Shown here: positions 41,681-53,869 of the stretch, one piece after another | Layout: the number at the start of each line of letters is the position of its first letter | Numbering within the stretch: position 1 is the first letter of the stretch | Assembly (NCBI GenBank): GCA_022818135.1 | Contig: JAFMSR010000005.1 | Location: 23,451,272-23,515,271 of the forward strand | Reading direction: 5' to 3' | Source of the DNA: Saxidomus purpurata | Taxonomy: Eukaryota; Mollusca; Bivalvia; Venerida; Veneridae | DNA length: 64,000 bases | The notes under the pieces: generated by a model | Seen by the model: only the letters and a program-made list of their open reading frames with translations | The model's database searches: none | Told to the model about the DNA's origin: nothing | Program-made: the position numbers and the translations under genes

Positions 41681-42952
41681 TTATATATTTAATATTCCTC
41701 ATATTTCATTTCCACAATCCAGTAACAATCATGTAATGCGGATGCAGCCGTTATCTCCCTTTGAATTTCATACGTGTGTACTGCAGCGATTTATATATGC
41801 GTTTGTTTGTTTTTTCGCACAATCAATGTAGCCAAAAATAACGCCCGCAAAACTGAACTTGAAAATGATAGTTGTGCTGTTTGAGAAATCCCCCAATTTA
41901 TTTACATTTACGGATTACGTTTAAGTTAGAAAGGTCTAATAGCTTACAGCCGCTCGAAATGCAACTACATCGATAATGAGGTAATAATTTAAGAGCTCAA
42001 TTAGAAACAAAAAGAGGGATGTGTGTAAATGGAGCAAACTACACAAAGATAGGGTAACAATAATACCTTTGACAAGACATAAAACAAAATACCAACAATT
42101 CAATAATCCGTTGAATGAAGGCAAATCGGAACGTTTCGACCGTACGCTATAGCTTACTCGCTACTGTGTAATGATTTGATGGCAAATTACCATCCGTGTT
42201 TTCTCACAGACTTCTCTACCAACTTCACTTCGTTTCATCTAGTATTTCAAAAGCTTCCACATTTTCCTGTTCAGCTAGATATGTCGCAGTCAGCAAAACA
42301 TAAAGCAAGTTTTAAAGTAGGCTCAATTTGATAAGTTGACAAACTTGTCTCTATTTTGCTACTCTTCTTGTTGTGTTCATGGAAACGAAATGTGAAAATA
42401 ATTCAGCTAGCATAATAGGAAACGATTTAGAAAAATGTTGTTTTAAATTTTCGGTGACAAGTGCCCCTTGTTATGTTTATTAAAAGTACTTGATGTATCA
42501 ATATGTTGCATATTAATGTCAATTTAGGGTTACATACGTTATGTTTATGTATGACAAAATGCTATTTGTAAATAATTGTATGAACAGTTGAACACCAAAT
42601 AGATATATCTAGATAACCTAAATTCTTCAATGACTTAATAACACACATTTTTACCCGTCCTAAATTGGATTAAATTTCTTCACGGTGTCAAAATCTTTTG
42701 TCCTGAAACACTCCGTGGTATGATTATACTTATTATGCCATTGACACTGAAATTCTAACATTCAGATATAATAATTGTAGAGTATAAACACATAATTAAA
42801 TATATCATTTTTTCAATACCTTGATGATATAGTCATAAAAAACTAATACGACAATAAATATGACCGACGCAGGGGCGGCATACTTTGCAGTATATCACAT
42901 TTTATTTCGAATAAATAAGTAGCCTGCTTTCTTTTCAACCGAAAATATCAGG

Positions 42953-45416
42953 ATGTCGTCTCCGCCGCGAAAATCTACATTCGATGCGCAATATGACGAT
43001 AGTTATGAAGAAGTCGACTTCGTCGGTACAGACAGTTTTCAAAGAAGTTTCAGAGGCGGAAAATATTCGCAGAAAAAGGAGGAAAGAGATGGATTTATGG
43101 AACGTTTGAGTGGGAGGGCTTTAGATAAGTACAAAAAGATAGCGAAACAATATGAACTGCGATCGAAAGACTTGGAATCAGAAAACAAGAGGTTATTAGG
43201 GACTATTGAAGATCTACAAATTAAAAATAATAATCTGTCCGAAGAACTGCATCTGGCAAATAAGGTAATTCCATCAAAGGAACATATTTTAACGAAACGA
43301 TTGGAGTGGACATATACGATTTAGTTTTAGAGTACGTACAATTCAATTTTTTTAACTTTTTAATGTTATTTACGTATTGTAAAGACTGTTGACTTGGTTC
43401 TGTATGTTGCAGGAACGGAAAAACCATTTCCGGTTATTAAACGAGGCTGTCAAGGAGTGTAATACGGTGAAACTTGGAGAAAATGCCTATATAAATATTC
43501 TTCAAACTAGTTCTCAACTTGACGACCCAATTGCTACGCTTGAAGAAATTTCTAAAACAACAAAATGCATTATTGACGACATCATTCAAAGACTGGCAAC
43601 ATCTGAATCAGGTCTAAGTCAATATTACGTAAGTAGACATATTCATTTCAAGAGTGAGTCATGTATTGTTTAAGTAACTGAATAGTCGTTTTTATCTGTT
43701 TTAAAGTTATTTTCCAGCATGAAATTATTCTGTCATTATCTGTTGCAACTCCATTTTGTTATTTAACAGTATGTGTGTATTATTGTGAAATTGCTTCATA
43801 TTTATTTCGGCTTAGACATATTTGCAAAAGAAGAATGAGGCATCAAGTTCTCAACTCATAGACGAAGTGAAAGATTTGATAGAACTAACAAAAGAAAGGA
43901 ATGAAAACGAGATTATTAGGGCCACATTTTCAAATCTGCAGGCATATCAGAGCAAACGAATAAGTTTAGAGGACCTTCCAAATGAAGCTAAAAGGGGAGT
44001 CAAATTACTAACGTACAAACTCGGTAAGTTATGCACATGAACAAAGTAAAAGTAGACATTTATCATTATTGATAAAGATCGACATATACAAAAATATCCT
44101 TCGACCATAACAAATCAAATGTGTATAATGGTGATCTGTTAGGTCTGCTTTTCTATTGTTTTTTCACTGAACAAACCTTTAAACATTGTTTAGTGTTATC
44201 CAACATGAAAGATAGACAAGGCCATTATAGGAATTTAGCGGTGCTAGATTATTTATAACAGTTGGGATATGGACTGCATTCAATGGCTAAGAGTTTGACT
44301 GTATGACACTTTCTAATCATTTCTTAGTTACACAGTAAATACGTTGATATACATTTTTGATTTTTGTCTGTACTGTTTAAAGTACTACTATGTGTACCAA
44401 TGATGTACGAGTTTTTATAACATCGTCGTTCACTTGTTTATCTGAAATCTTTTGACGAAATATGAATAAAAGTGTTCTGTCTTGAATATTTGCAAAATTG
44501 AGTGACGCTACTGTATATATTTGTAGGTAATTTGCCAATGTCAGTGTTCGCCAAAGTACTAGGAGTGCAGTTACGAGCTGTAGACGGGCCAGTAGATGAG
44601 ACACTGTGTGCCAAGATACTGCTAAAGTGTATCAGAAAATCACCGGAAAACGCATTCGAAAAGATGATTAATCTTGTTAGAGATATAGAGAGACAGCATG
44701 CACAACATAACCTTCAAGGTAATCCGTATATTCAAATTTTTATAAGAATATAATTTTTAATTTTTGTCCGTGTTTTTTGTAATTCGCTTTTACTATAACG
44801 TGTTAATATTCCTGCTTAAACATGTCTAATGCTTAACAGTGGTTAAAGCTTTACAGTTTCTTCAAAGGTTTTGATTGGGCGAGTGTACAAGATTTCTGCT
44901 CATAATACTATGTCCTGTTACGTAAACGTTACACGAAACGATCTCTAAATAGAATTACGTACACTCGTAACATTAATTTCATTTTTTAGACCAGTAGTGT
45001 CCTCTGTTGACACGTCTATTTACATGTTCGAATTCATTGTATGTTAAGCATTGACAATTTTTATCCACACGTTATCAGTATGGAATCGTTTTACAGATTC
45101 GGTTCTGATCTTGAAGCAACAGATTTTCTCTCACGGCAACAAACCTCAACCTACTCATTTTACCGGGGCGAGCCAATTTGGTGGCTCAGAAATATCCATA
45201 CAGTCCCAGCGATCAACTGTAAGTTCAATAGAAGAAGCGTATGGGCATCTAGAGCGACATGCTAGTAGATTGCTTCTAGAGACTCCGGATTCCCCCGAGG
45301 TTAAACCGGAAATGGATGCATTCTTACCGGCAATATATAAAATGCTCATGGAACAGACTAAACAGATTACAAGTTTACATGAAAAATTGGACAACAATCG
45401 CGTTGTTCAAGTCTGA
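42953..45416 (+). CDS. Gene C: paralog of gene B with degenerate RHIM and death-like domain (415 aa)
   Basis: Exons 42953-43264, 43413-43628, 43816-44023, 44527-44718 and 45097-45416 join in frame with phases 0,0,1,1, exactly as in gene B, giving an intact 415 residues. The N-terminus is acidic/Ser-rich, then a coiled coil (about 55-104) with LESENKRLLGTIEDLQIKN. Exon 2 has CNTVKLGENAYINIL where gene B has its RHIM: the V-x-L-G frame remains, but the core Gln is Lys and the Asn is Ala. LDDPIATLEEI follows, aligned with gene B. Exon 4 carries the death-like domain (SVFAKVLGVQLRAVDG, CAKILLKCIRKS); the conserved Trp is replaced. The C-terminal exon ends with a helix. A poly(A) signal lies at 45609. 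Inferred to be a cytosolic adaptor or regulator of gene B-type assemblies. Confidence 0.85.
43413..43628 (+). CDS. Gene C exon 2: RHIM-like exon
   Basis: The acceptor GTATGTTGCAG and donor TAC|GTAAGT enclose 72 codons, phase 0/0. TVKLGENAYINI occupies the RHIM position but lacks the Q and N that stack in RHIM amyloids. Homology to gene B is supported by position, exon phase and the shared LEE(I/L) helix. Confidence 0.7.
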
Positions 45417-45619
45417 GATGTGTATTGTACCAGTATTGTCATATACTTTTGGAATTATAGGTAGCTGACGAAATTTACGTATTGATGATAACAGGAAGAT
45501 CCTACCTCAATCTACTGGTCTTAGTATTCATTTTACTTAGTCGTGTTTGAAAAGCTTATATGTACATCAAATGTAAATAATAGGTCCATATATTTCATTC
45601 AAACCCTTAATAAAAGGAA

Positions 45620-47960
45620 GTATTTCCAAATACAACTTGACAAGAACAACCCTGGGACTTGTTATACTGTAGTCTTGATATTAGGCTTAAAAGCGAGGCA
45701 AAAGTGCTTTGATTTGATTGTTATGCCATAATATAAATGTTTTCCTATGCAAATCGTAATAATAAGGTGGTCTCAATAGTAGGATTTTCAAATTCATATA
45801 TATATTTTCATTGGGCGACTGTATTTGTCTACGACTTCCACACTCTTCTTCGGTGGCTAATATCACAGATATAGACGATAATTTATGCATATTGCAAGAA
45901 TGTGTGGCTTAATTATGTACTATATGATTGTACTATACTAGACAAACACTGCATTCATACTATATATGATTAGATATTACTGAAAATACTTCGGTAGAGA
46001 GAACAAATAATTATATTATCAGCCTTAAAGTCCGGATAAACTATCTAAAAACGTACATGGTAGGGTACTTCAATGGTTTTTTACAAAACAGTTTGTTGCG
46101 GGTTAGTTAGATATATAGGTATAGCCGATGGTCAGATAAACAATAAGCGAGAAATTAATGCACAACACAGAAAGTATTTTGCAGGAACATTCAAAGTTAC
46201 TTTGCTGATAGCCATGTACACTTTAAAGTACAAATTTTTAAAATTAATGTACCTATTCAGTAATAATTCTATTTATAGACAATCAAGAAAAAATTCTACC
46301 TAAAATGTTTTAAATCTCTCAGAGGTTGAAATCTCCAGTCGTTTGATTGGTCATCGATCCGTAATAAGAAATTAATATTAAAGGGTCGAGCAGGTAAAAT
46401 ACATTTAAAATTTCGTTTCCTTGTACCCTATGAGCATGTGCAGTTATTCAATGCGCAAAGAAAATTTCAGCCCTACTGGCACCATATTGTATCCGTACTG
46501 AGGAACAATAAGTCACGTTTCAGTTACTCCTCTACAATCGATAATCCGAATTATCATGTTCCTTGTCTTTTGTTTATGTTCGTACCTTACTGATGTCAGA
46601 CGACATTCAGTGAAGTCATTTAATGACATTGAGGCACCAAGTGCGTGTTTGCTTACGACCAGCAGGTGAATAAATTAAAAAATCAATTGAATTTTTCTGT
46701 AGGGTAATATTTTTTTTATTTAAAACAGATGGGTAATGTATCCACATATACCACGTGAAACCCCAAATAACATATGATATGAGCTAGTACTGTAAATCTG
46801 TATATATTACAGAACATCTGATGCATTTCCAAAGTAAGGGTAAATGTCCATGAGGTATTCTTTACACATATCAAAATGAAATACTACATTTTCATAAAAC
46901 AACTAAGACTTTAAGCTTTATTTCAGATGACATGAATCGCAATAACAATTTCAATAATAACAATAATCTTAACTATCATAACAACAATAACAACAGTAAC
47001 ACAAATGTAAGGTGCAATTTTAGGAAGGGGAGAATGGATCTGTCCCTGCATTCTTTAAGATGTTCTACTTATAAATATGTATTTAATACGTAAGTGCTTC
47101 GAATATATTGATATTTAGTCAACATTGACTTCTTACAACAATACTAACTCAAAATATGCTGATGCAAAAACCACTGCGCGCAGTGGTTAACAATTCCTTT
47201 CCGACAACAGCTCATTGTACAGTTGATTTCGAAAATAGATCTGACTTCTTACAATAATACTATCTCGGACTATGCAGATGCACGATTAAAATAAACGAAC
47301 TACTGCGCAACTTCTAAAATGTACATTACACTATGAACAAATATTACGAAAATATAAAAACATCACATTTTCAGCAAAACATATTACAAATTAAGCTACA
47401 TTTCAATTAGCATTTTATGATACTCGCGAAATGAAAATGTTGTAAAGGTGGTGTCTTGCAATATTGTATGGTTGCAGCGTGATACAAACATGTAAACAAT
47501 GCACATGTACAGTATTTCTGATTTTAAGTCATTTATGTTATATACATTCACATTCTTATGGTTATACAATACGGGTGCTGCATTTCAACAAAAAGGGCAA
47601 TCGTCTACAAAACTTCTCCAAACGACGATCTAGTCTGACTTTTCAGTAGTACCCTAAAATTAAACAAAAAATGTCAGCAATTCGAGTATAATTTTTTAGC
47701 AATAGACTGTTTTATTGTATTCGTTTATTTAGCATAGCTGGGTTTCAATTCCTTTTCCGACAAAAAAAAATGTATCGGGAGATATGCACAATGTACGGTA
47801 ACAGTTGATTTCGAAAATAGATTTGATTTTTATAACGTCTTTTATGTAATGGACATTGCATTTCAAAGAGCTTAAAATTATTGTTTTATTATTAAGAAAG
47901 GTACTAATCATAGAAGTCATCATATCGAACAGTTTACATGTACTTCAAAATGAATTGTAG
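45620..47960. other. Intergenic; Asn-rich exon-like segment and palindrome only
   Basis: 46,927-47,007 is an AAC/AAT-rich open segment between a TTTATTTCAG acceptor and an AAAT|GTAAGG donor, encoding mostly Asn; it may be a chance exon-like microsatellite. A perfect 20-bp palindrome (AACCACTGCGCGCAGTGGTT) lies at 47169-47188. A diverged direct repeat (ACAGTTGATTTCGAAAATAG) occurs near 47,220 and 47,800. Confidence 0.4.
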
Positions 47961-47971
47961 TTTGTACTCAC

Positions 47972-48317
47972 ATGGTCTATATCTACTGTATCGGGGGTAG
48001 TAAGCATCCCTGTAGTACTCTACCTCCTCCGCTGTAGAATAAGGCTGGTACTTGTAACCGAATAACTCTGACCGATGCGCATACGGTGACCGGTGCCCGT
48101 ATTCAGACACGGACCCAAGTCCTCGTCCGTACAGCGACCGCGGGTAGGTCATAACGCCTGGAACATCGTATGCGTACGTGAACGGAAAGTGAGAATATTC
48201 GAAGAGCCTTGCCGGGTACGACTCGCCATGGTATGGAACATCTGGATACATATGTTTCCCATATTTGCTGGCAACAGGCCAGGATCGGGCCATATCTGAC
48301 ATATGTGTTTTTGACAT
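47972..48317 (-). CDS. Tyr-rich coding exon, unknown protein (5' part)
   Basis: The minus-strand frame opens at ATG 48317, directly after a CAG acceptor-like site, and runs 115 codons to a strong GTGAGT donor (phase 1). The region is clearly more GC-rich than its surroundings, as expected for constrained coding sequence. The protein is rich in Tyr, Pro and Arg (PYHGESYPARLFEYSHFPF, later EEVEYYRDAYYPRYSRYRP), with no signal peptide, membrane span or recognised domain. A structural muscle or ciliary protein is possible, but that is speculation. Downstream exons would lie to the left and were not found. Confidence 0.5.
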
Positions 48318-49044
48318 CTGTATCCAGTAATCACGACCGATTTAAGAGTGTGTTAGAACTTAAAAGTCCTTTTAAACTACTTCTATTTGATGTCCTCAAA
48401 TAAATCTGCTAAAAGCTTTAAATATGTCGTCCTTTTAGTTTATTATAGCTTAGACAAATCGCTTATTTACACCAAAACGTTATTTTTATAATACTATTTA
48501 ATAGTCAAATAATTACTTAAATGTAAAATAAAACAAGTTATTTAAAAACATTTCTTGTGAGAGGTCAGGTGAATCGATTCAGTTTGCTGCTTGCTATTAT
48601 TCTTGATTCGCTTTGATAAATTTAAAGTAGAAAGTTTTGAAACCTGAGTAGAGTTAATATCGAAAGTACATGTAACTGTGCCAAGTGTTGATTTGCGTAC
48701 CAGACAGCTAATAAAACTTATATGGTATAAGAAGCCTTTAGAAATACATTTCTATAGACTTGCATTATAAGGTTTTCGGCCAGTGCGACTACCCAAGTTT
48801 TCGCCGACTGCTAAAATGCATTTTATTTTGTAGAAACATCCTAGTTCCCATAAAAATAACAAAATTTATACATGTGATCCAATACTTTATGCCAGTAATT
48901 TGGAGCTGAATGACACCATCCCCATTGTCGGCGCAGTTTTAGTGGTCACCGACCAAATATGTCAGTACTTTCAGATACCAAATATTTCATTAATAATTTA
49001 AATCCAGATTGTTCTCTTCATATTTAGTTTATACTAATTTATTT

Positions 49045-49135
49045 ATTCTCGATTGCGAAACAAGTTCTTACAACTAATATTAATCGCTCTCGAGACTCAT
49101 TCCAGGTGGAATCAACCTCGAAGAGAGAGAGGCAA
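49045..49135 (-). repeat. SINE tail fragment
   Basis: Same tail as at 41.5 kb (GCGAAACAAGTTCTTACAAC, CAACCTCGAAGAGAGAG), without the tRNA head. Confidence 0.65.
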
Positions 49136-49509
49136 TGTGGAATTAATTGTGTCTTGCCTAAGGACGAATTTCATTCGTGATCTTTCATCCAGCGATTATT
49201 TCAAAAGAATTATTCCCGTATGCATCCACTTAGTTTCAGCCAATCAACAATCAAACACATAGTGTAGGTCCACATGTTCCCTAGACAAAATAGCCTGCTT
49301 CCGGTTTGCACCTATTTATGCTACTCATACCTATAGGTACACATGCAGGCAAATAAAATTTACCTTTCTATTTTTGGTCTGATGGCTGTAAGCCTCAAGG
49401 CCATAGTTAGCATGCTATATTTCCTGTTTTAGAAACTACTGCGCTGTTAAGGTAGAGTACTTCCTGTTTTATGACCATTTGGAATACTTTTGATTTTATA
49501 GTTCTGCAC

Positions 49510-49585
49510 ATTTTGTACCGTGGTGCAGTGGTAGAGCGTCCGCTTTGAGATCAAGAGGTCCTGGGTGCAATACCCATATGAGCCA
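49510..49585 (+). repeat. tRNA-like SINE head
   Basis: CGTGGTGCAGTGGTAGAGCG is a good A box and GGGTGCAATACCC resembles a B box. The arms do not close into a full cloverleaf, so a SINE head rather than a tRNA gene. Confidence 0.55.
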
Positions 49586-52103
49586 AATTTTGTTTGTAAC
49601 TAAACTGAAATTCATGAAAATATATATCATTTTGCAAGATATGAGTACTGTGTCTTGATATTCCTTAATTTTATCATGCTGTGCAATTGCTTGAAAATAT
49701 CAAAGTCGACTGTAATCGTTTTTAAGAGTTCCATATCTCAAAAAGTAGAAGGTAATACATTTCATTTTTTTCTTATACATATTTCTAATAAAAGTTCCAT
49801 AATCAATAGTGATGCCCCTACTCCGAATCTTTTGCTACACTTTTGCATTTTTATATGTGTGATATGTCTCGGGAAAAACTAGGTAAATTGTATCCCATAT
49901 TTTTGACATAATTGCATAATTGATACCCGTGTTAAACTCGTAGACTCTTAATACATGTTTTGTAATTCTACATTGCAAGCAATATTTTCAGGAACCTTAG
50001 AACAAAAGCAAATAGACTTAAACACTTGCAAACTTTTTAGGGTACTTTTAAATAATATCAGTATTTCTAGTAATAGTGGGGCAACAAAAAACGTAGCTAA
50101 AACAACTTCAGCGTACCCGGTTTATATGCTTGACAGAACGGGTACGCTGAAGCTTACTCCGTAGGGAAATCGTACCAATAATCGTGCCAGGAATCTGACA
50201 CGCTCGCATTTCAGTATTTCATGAGCAATAAGTAAAAACAATAAATAATTTTATTAATCAGACCATAATCTTTTAATTTGCCAAATTTGAATATCAAATT
50301 TTATCTATTTAACGTAAAGCTTTACGAAAGTTTCGAACAGGTCAGAATTTTCACCAACTGGCCGCCATCTTGCCGATTTGACAGTTATCACGTGACCATT
50401 CCCAGGAACCTTTGGAAATGGATCTCTGCGGGAAATCGGCGAAGGTTCCGATTGAGGTCACGGGGACAGTTTATTTATTTACATGACCACGTGCGTTTTG
50501 GCGCGAACACTTTCAAGGTCTGTTCCGCATCGAAAATTAAGTAAATTTCTTTTGAAATAAAAAAACATAGTGGTAAATGCTATTGTATATTTACACTCGT
50601 TCTTTATATCATCTAAACACTAAACAAAAGGAAAATATCAAGCGTTCTGACTTACATGAAAAATAAGTGCGATTGCTCATACGAGATCTCGCGAGAGCAG
50701 GCATTTGGAAAGTCCGTTGTAAATGTAAACACAATGATGTAGGTTTGAAAAATCGATGTTTTTGTAGTCAACTTTGGTTGTAGAACACCGTACTTGGTTT
50801 GAAAAGATGAATTTATAAATATATGACCCAAACATGATCATATTTCCCACTTAACGTACATTAGATGAAAATTTGCATGATCTGTTATTCTGGTAGGTTC
50901 GTAGTAGAGGCTGATCCAAAACTCTAAAGCCGCAACTGACGAAAAACAAAATATAAAAATAGTGGCATTTAGAGTTTTGGAAGCCAGAACTACAAAAAAC
51001 GATACATATTTTAATTAAATGGTGAACTGTCTTCACATTTTGCACACTAGCCAGTGTATATTATTGTTCCTTCCAAGGAAGGGACACTTAGAGTTGTACA
51101 GACACACTTGACTGAACAGTGCAGCACGTAAGCCAATTTTTGGTGTGTTTCCGTTATAAATCAAACGTTGTGATATTGAAAATGTGATGGAACCAACTAA
51201 CAACCAATAGCCGTTCTTTTCCGTACACGCTACATGTTTACGTTACTGTGGTTACTTCCCTTTATGTGGTAACTTCACTGGGTAAGCTATAGTCTCACTA
51301 TTTGCACTTCGAAGGCAAACCGTTTTTACAGGTTGACATTTAACAGCTGTCCGCCTTCTAGGTAAGCTATTGCACACATATACAAAATAAGCTATTGCAC
51401 GTTGGACTTGCAGAAATCGCCCGACAATGCGTTTGCTTTTGCATTATGAGTTTGACAAATAGCTGAAAGAATGTTAATTTACATATGTTTGCATAGCGTA
51501 GAAATATGCTAATATTGTTGTTGGAAGTATGGCGCGAACTTTCCATGTGACCATATAAAAGCAGATTTAGCGTGACGTAGTAACAGGTGCCTGGAGTATT
51601 AAATATTGTAGATACTAATGCCTGAATTTGCTTAGACTGTCGTAGTTTGTACTTCAATAATATATATAGACAGATGTGCCCTAGAAGGAACTTTTGGAAT
51701 GCTATAACTTGTGAAAGTATTAAGTTTATCAAAGTTTGAAAAAGTGCCCATCTTTAATATCACCTTACGCTGATTACGGAAGATTATTATATGCATATCA
51801 CGGAAAAGTGCGGATATTTACGGAACGTACGGAGCTTAGTTTGATTTTCAAATTTATTATGTAATTGCACTGAAAACCTTATTTACGAACGATTGCATCA
51901 TATTCACCTAAAATAAATTTCTTTTAAAAATATATATATACTTTACGTACATTCCCGAATGTTTTCGTTTGTAGAAAAAAAGCATCACACAATTATTCAT
52001 GAATTATTGCAGGTGGTAGAGTTCGCTATCAGGCTACATAAAATTACGATGAACTAATTCATTCAAAACTGTTTTCTGTCTATCTCTAAGTACCAACATC
52101 GTC

Positions 52104-52610
52104 ATGACCGACCATAATTTCAAAGGTAAAGTTGCATTTCTTTTGCCGGGCAGCATACGTTTCATACGGAATTTTGAAAAAGTAGTTTTGAACGTGCGCT
52201 CTTGCAACTAATAACATAGTCATCGTCTTTGAAATTCCAAGCGTTCGTTTTTTTAAAAAGCTTAAACCTAAGTAAAGTATACAATCATTTTATTTTAATA
52301 CAAGTTGTTTGAAAGTCACCCTTACTGTAACTGTACAGGTCATTTTGTGCGGTGCGCTTGGTCCATATTTATTTTGTCTTGTTTTCAAAGGAATTGTCTT
52401 CATATCTCACTTTCAGTGTTGGTGATAACCTTAATATCGACAGAGTCCACGATTTGCAAAGCTGACCAACATCAGTGCGAAGATGCTAAAAATACATGTA
52501 CGAAGATGGGCCGAGTGGTTCGTGATAAGAACTTCTTTAAGTACTTGATGCATTACGACTTGATGTCAAGTTGCGCAATGAGGAGAAATTGTATAGATAC
52601 AAATGTATAA
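52104..52610 (+). CDS. Candidate small secreted Cys-rich peptide, two exons (71 aa)
   Basis: Exon 1 (52104-52125) is 22 bp from ATG to AAAG|GTAAAG. Exon 2 (52417-52610) begins after TCACTTTCAG. The join is phase 1 and gives 71 residues. Only the spliced form has a credible signal peptide: a short polar start with Lys7, then VLVITLIS. The mature part has five Cys (residues 21, 28, 35, 60, 66) with C-x6-C-x6-C spacing. An odd Cys number and a donor-like GTATAAG at the stop suggest that another exon may follow. No family is recognised, and antimicrobial, matrix or other roles cannot be told apart. Confidence 0.4.
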
Positions 52611-53639
52611 GGAAATTGTAAATAATTGTTTGTGAAATCTTACTTTATGCCTAGTTGTATGAACATGGAATGAATGCATTAGAATGGTTAAGCTATTATG
52701 ATGGTGGTTTAAATGGAATGTCCAGCGTTTGCTTACATTTATTTTTCTGAGAAGATTTTTATATGTCTTTTCCTATGCAAAGCAAACAAAAACATATAAA
52801 AAATAACGATAAATATTTTTGAACTTCGATTAGACATCATCCTAATAACAATGCTTTGAAACTTACTGAATATTAGATATGCAAAAACAAAGACATCGAT
52901 TTAAACTTATTACTAAGTTTTAATACCTAAATTAGGATTCTAGAAAGTATTGGTACTTGGTATTATATCTTCTCCGTACTTTCAAGTTGCAAATTTGGTG
53001 TCGGTTCTTCTTTCATAACCAGCTTAAGTTTCTACATACATCAAATACTAGACTGGCATCAGTCGTTAGAGCAATTACAAATTGATCAATGAATTTAGGA
53101 TTCCGATGTTACGTTCTTAGATTGAAAACATAAAAAAGAGAAAATAGTTTGTAAATTGCTAGTTGCTAAATTATTTACATGCACAATATTTAGATAAGAT
53201 ATTGTGTCATGGACCAAAAATAGTATACATGTATCCATTTTCTATCAGCACTTTTTTACTAAATGAGAATCATTGCAGATACTTAATATTGAAATACATG
53301 TACTCAAGGGTCAAATCGTTTCTCAGCTACCTCTTGACTGAGATGTATGCAAATATACGTCTTGTAATTAAAGTCAACCCTCTGGTCGAATTAAAATCAT
53401 ATAGAGACGGACACTGTTGTATGTATTTGATTAGACTTATAAAAATCTGTGGAGATTGAGAGGTCTTTTTTCTTTTAAAGTCCTTTTTCTTTTTAGAAAA
53501 TATTTCTATCAAAAATTTGTCTCAATCAAAGCTCATCTCAAGGGAAGGAGAAATTGTGAAGAAGTTATAAAATGCCCAAAAAAAGACATGAGATAATGAA
53601 TAAATGTATTTAATTTTTCATAATAAGTATTTTACATCT

Positions 53640-53866
53640 TTAATTAAGGGGGATTGTCGGGTGTAAATGAATATGTTTGTATTTGATATGTGTGTTTTAA
53701 TCATGTGTTTATTTCTAATTGATAGTTTTGTATTTTCTTTATTTATTTTTTATAGTTTTTTTCGAAGGCCACATTGTAAATAAGAATATGTAATTTGTTT
53801 CATACATAACTTAATGTGTTATACATTCGTAAAAGAAAATTGTTTTTACTATTATTATTATCATTA
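53640..53866 (+). mobile_element. LINE 3' end fragment
   Basis: Shares the 3' UTR layout of the 0.5-1.45 kb LINE: GAAGGCCACATTGTAAATAA, a T-rich stretch and a terminal imperfect (ATT)n tract. No coding part remains. Confidence 0.5.
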
Positions 53867-53869
53867 ACA

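Larger units (their letters stand above)
39280..41940. repeat. 2.66-kb segment bounded by a perfect 22-bp inverted repeat
   Basis: ATTAGACCTTTCTAACTTAA begins at 39280, and its exact complement (22 bp in all) ends at 41940. A second short block, TAATCCGTA, also matches after a gap. The interior holds the TA-flanked MITE, the GATATC cluster and a SINE, with no clear transposase. It is either a large decayed TIR transposon or two inverted copies of a small repeat. Confidence 0.6.
48320..52100. other. Intergenic; SINE pieces and hairpin
   Basis: Besides the SINE pieces listed separately there is a hairpin at 50,107-50,153 (CTTCAGCGTACCCG and complement) and a relatively GC-rich patch at about 50,360-50,530 that could be promoter-like. 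About 49,205-49,320 is a diverged copy of about 9,220-9,330 (CAGCCAATCA, CAAACACA, GTGTAGG). No gene called. Confidence 0.45.

Noticed and set aside
46927..47007. Asn-rich exon with acceptor and donor sites
   Set aside because: It is an AAC/AAT microsatellite-like stretch with no partner exons, so not called as coding.
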